Source: Diplonema papillatum
Taxonomy: Eukaryota > Euglenozoa > Diplonemea > Diplonemida > Diplonemidae
Direction: 5' to 3'
DNA: 64,000 nucleotides
Assembly: GCA_030068145.1 (NCBI GenBank)
Contig: JAPJBO010000969.1
Location: 18,864-82,863 of the forward strand
The translations under genes and the position numbers were made by a program. Position 1 is the first letter of the stretch; every line of letters begins with the position of its first letter. The notes below the pieces were generated by a model. The model had not been told where the DNA came from. It saw only the letters and a program-made list of their open reading frames with translations, and ran no database searches. Below, piece by piece: positions 62,792 through 64,000 of this stretch.

Positions 62792-64000
62792 CTACTTTTT
62801 ATCGATGGGGCTGTAGCGGTTGGTTGACACCATGTCAGTCAGGAGCTGCTGCTTACCCCCGCCTTTCCCGCCCTTCGCCTTTCCGGCGACCGGTCTCTTT
62901 GTAGCTTCGTTGAGCTGCTTCAACTGCTCGGCCAGCTCCTTTTCGTCAGCCTCCTTCTTAGCTTTCTTCCCTTTCTTGGAAGCTGTGGTGAGGGGCTGGG
63001 CCGGGAGGGGCTCCTGCGCGGCGTTTTCGGCTAAAGGTACCGGCGGCTCGGCAGGGGGTGGAGTCGGTTGGATTGCAGGTACGGGCTCGTCTGTCCGCGC
63101 GGGCACGCCTGCGGCGGCAGATTGCTGTGCGACCTGTGCAATTCTCCCAAGCGCTGAGTCGATTCTGGCGCACATCTCCTGCGTAATACGGTCCAGCTTC
63201 TGCTCCGTCTCCGCCATCCACCCTATCTGGCGCATGTAGGCGTTGTCTTCGCGCTTGGTGGCTATCTGCGTCTGGGCGTCAGCCCAGCTTCGGAAGCGCT
63301 TTTCGAACGCGCCCTCCCAAGCCTCTCGCGCGGCAGTTCGCTCCTTCTGCCAGGCCTCTCGCTGCCTGCTCTGCTGCTGCGCCCAGGCTTCCCAGGCCGC
63401 TGCCGTCTCGTCCTGGTTCCCCTGCTCGCGCCTCTCTTCTCGCATCTCCGCGTCGTCCGTCGGGGACAGCTCCTTCAGCTGCTCCCGCAGTCTCGTCAGC
63501 TGCCTCTTCCGCACTTCTTCATGCGCTTTGAGCGCCCAGCGCCACTCGTCTTCCCCCTTCTTCTTCCCGAACTCGGCGAGGAACTCGGGCTTGGAGTACG
63601 TGGGTCCCCTGGGGGCCCCGTTGTCCGGCAGGCGTTTCGGTGGTCCTGCAGCGGCGAGGCTGTCCACCTCTTGGCGGGTTCGCTGGATGCGCTCCTGTCG
63701 GTGCGCCTCTTGCCGGGCCCGGTCGCGCGCCTCGACGTCGACGATTTCGCCTTCCTCCTCGCCAACGCGCACCTTGGCAACTGGTGGTGGCTCCGTCGCC
63801 TCGATGTGCGCGACTCCCTTCTTGATCCGCACTCTGGCCCCAGCCCACCCAAGCTGCTCGACCAGGCGCTCGTACGCACCTACCCGCCCCTTCAACGTCT
63901 CAAGACGCAGAGTGTATGCACGGGTTTCGGGTAGGTGCACCACACGCACTTCGGCTTCGAACCTTTCGCTGCCCGAGGGTATTCCCTCGGGCCCCAGGGG
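62792..64000 (-). CDS. LINE ORF1 (partial, N-terminus outside window)
   Basis: The frame is open from the window edge to UAG at 62792, at least 402 codons. It shows a beta/alpha start (VRVVHLPETRAYTLRLETLK, VEQLGWAGARVRIKKGVAHI), then a long charged helical, probably coiled-coil region (RDRARQEAHRQERIQRTRQE, WAQQQSRQREAWQKERTAAR), a Pro/Ala-rich linker and a lysine-rich end (SKKGKKAKKEADEKELAEQL). Consistent with an RNA-binding, oligomerising ORF1 protein. It is in the same frame as ORF2. Confidence 0.8.
   Translation of the reverse strand, partial: PLGPEGIPSGSERFEAEVRVVHLPETRAYTLRLETLKGRVGAYERLVEQLGWAGARVRIKKGVAHIEATEPPPVAKVRVGEEEGEIVDVEARDRARQEAHRQERIQRTRQEVDSLAAAGPPKRLPDNGAPRGPTYSKPEFLAEFGKKKGEDEWRWALKAHEEVRKRQLTRLREQLKELSPTDDAEMREERREQGNQDETAAAWEAWAQQQSRQREAWQKERTAAREAWEGAFEKRFRSWADAQTQIATKREDNAYMRQIGWMAETEQKLDRITQEMCARIDSALGRIAQVAQQSAAAGVPARTDEPVPAIQPTPPPAEPPVPLAENAAQEPLPAQPLTTASKKGKKAKKEADEKELAEQLKQLNEATKRPVAGKAKGGKGGGKQQLLTDMVSTNRYSPIDKK

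Larger units (their letters stand above)
56906..64000 (-). mobile_element. Non-LTR retrotransposon, 5' end outside window
   Basis: Minus-strand element: ORF1 (runs off the right edge), UAG, ORF2, then a short 3' UTR of about 45 bp ending near 56906 beside (CA)n. Coding frames are intact, so the copy is recent. A 5'-truncated copy of its tail lies at 7996-8090. The OTU + AP endonuclease + RT + RNase H set recalls the Dualen/RandI clade, named from general knowledge of non-LTR elements. A second, restriction-like endonuclease was not recognised. Confidence 0.88.

Noticed and set aside
62792..62794. UAG as a sense codon in the nuclear code
   Set aside because: UAG also ends LINE ORF2, and host-type genes here end in TAA or TGA without internal UAG; readthrough is the simpler reading, though a reassigned code is not strictly excluded.

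Overview
The window looks like nuclear DNA of a repeat-rich single-celled eukaryote, probably an alga or related protist. Evidence: GT-AG introns that join reading frames in phase, secreted and extracellular multidomain proteins (astacin protease, PA14/discoidin protein), a RabGAP and an NHEJ-type factor, a non-LTR retrotransposon, a hAT transposase remnant, several MITE-like elements, and many minisatellites. There are no bacterial operons, no rRNA and no convincing functional tRNA. I cannot name the lineage; an alveolate or stramenopile alga is only a guess.

Layout, left to right: 0.5-6.5 kb is a trehalose-6-phosphate synthase-like gene (minus strand) whose introns are filled with satellite arrays; its first exon echoes twice more up to 7.6 kb. 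7.5-8.1 kb holds a MITE, a tRNA-like sequence and a fragment of the LINE tail. 8.2-12 kb holds a frameshifted hAT-type transposase and unidentified exons. 12.3-16.6 kb is palindromes, minisatellites and dispersed repeats. 16.7-19.4 kb is a PA14/discoidin protein. 20.3-22.1 kb is a palindromic element and an astacin-type protease. 22.2 kb has the only plus-strand gene candidate. 22.6-26.4 kb is arrays plus a retroelement RNase H remnant. 27-30 kb holds cysteine-rich membrane protein genes with partial copies. 30.6-32.6 kb is a PAXX-like (XRCC4 superfamily) gene with copies of its 3' end. 33.7-36 kb is a C2H2 zinc-finger gene. 37.5-43.1 kb is a TBC1D19-like RabGAP with four to five copies of its last exon. 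43.7-46.1 kb is a 124-bp satellite related to the one in the TPS gene. 46.5-56.5 kb holds four unidentified genes with partial copies, an 860-bp (CAA)n expansion and two DNA transposons. 56.9-64 kb is a non-LTR retrotransposon coding for OTU protease, AP-type endonuclease, reverse transcriptase and RNase H.

Three themes stand out. (1) Nearly every recognisable gene is on the minus strand and has one or more degenerate, same-orientation partial copies directly beside it, usually of the first or last exon. (2) At least one validated 381-bp intron is made end to end of dispersed repeat sequence, and the same repeat termini lie beside splice sites in several other genes, so repeat insertion and intron structure look linked (introner-like). 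(3) The LINE has ORF1 and ORF2 in one frame separated by a single UAG, and no AUG in roughly the first 300 codons of ORF2, which points to stop-codon readthrough.
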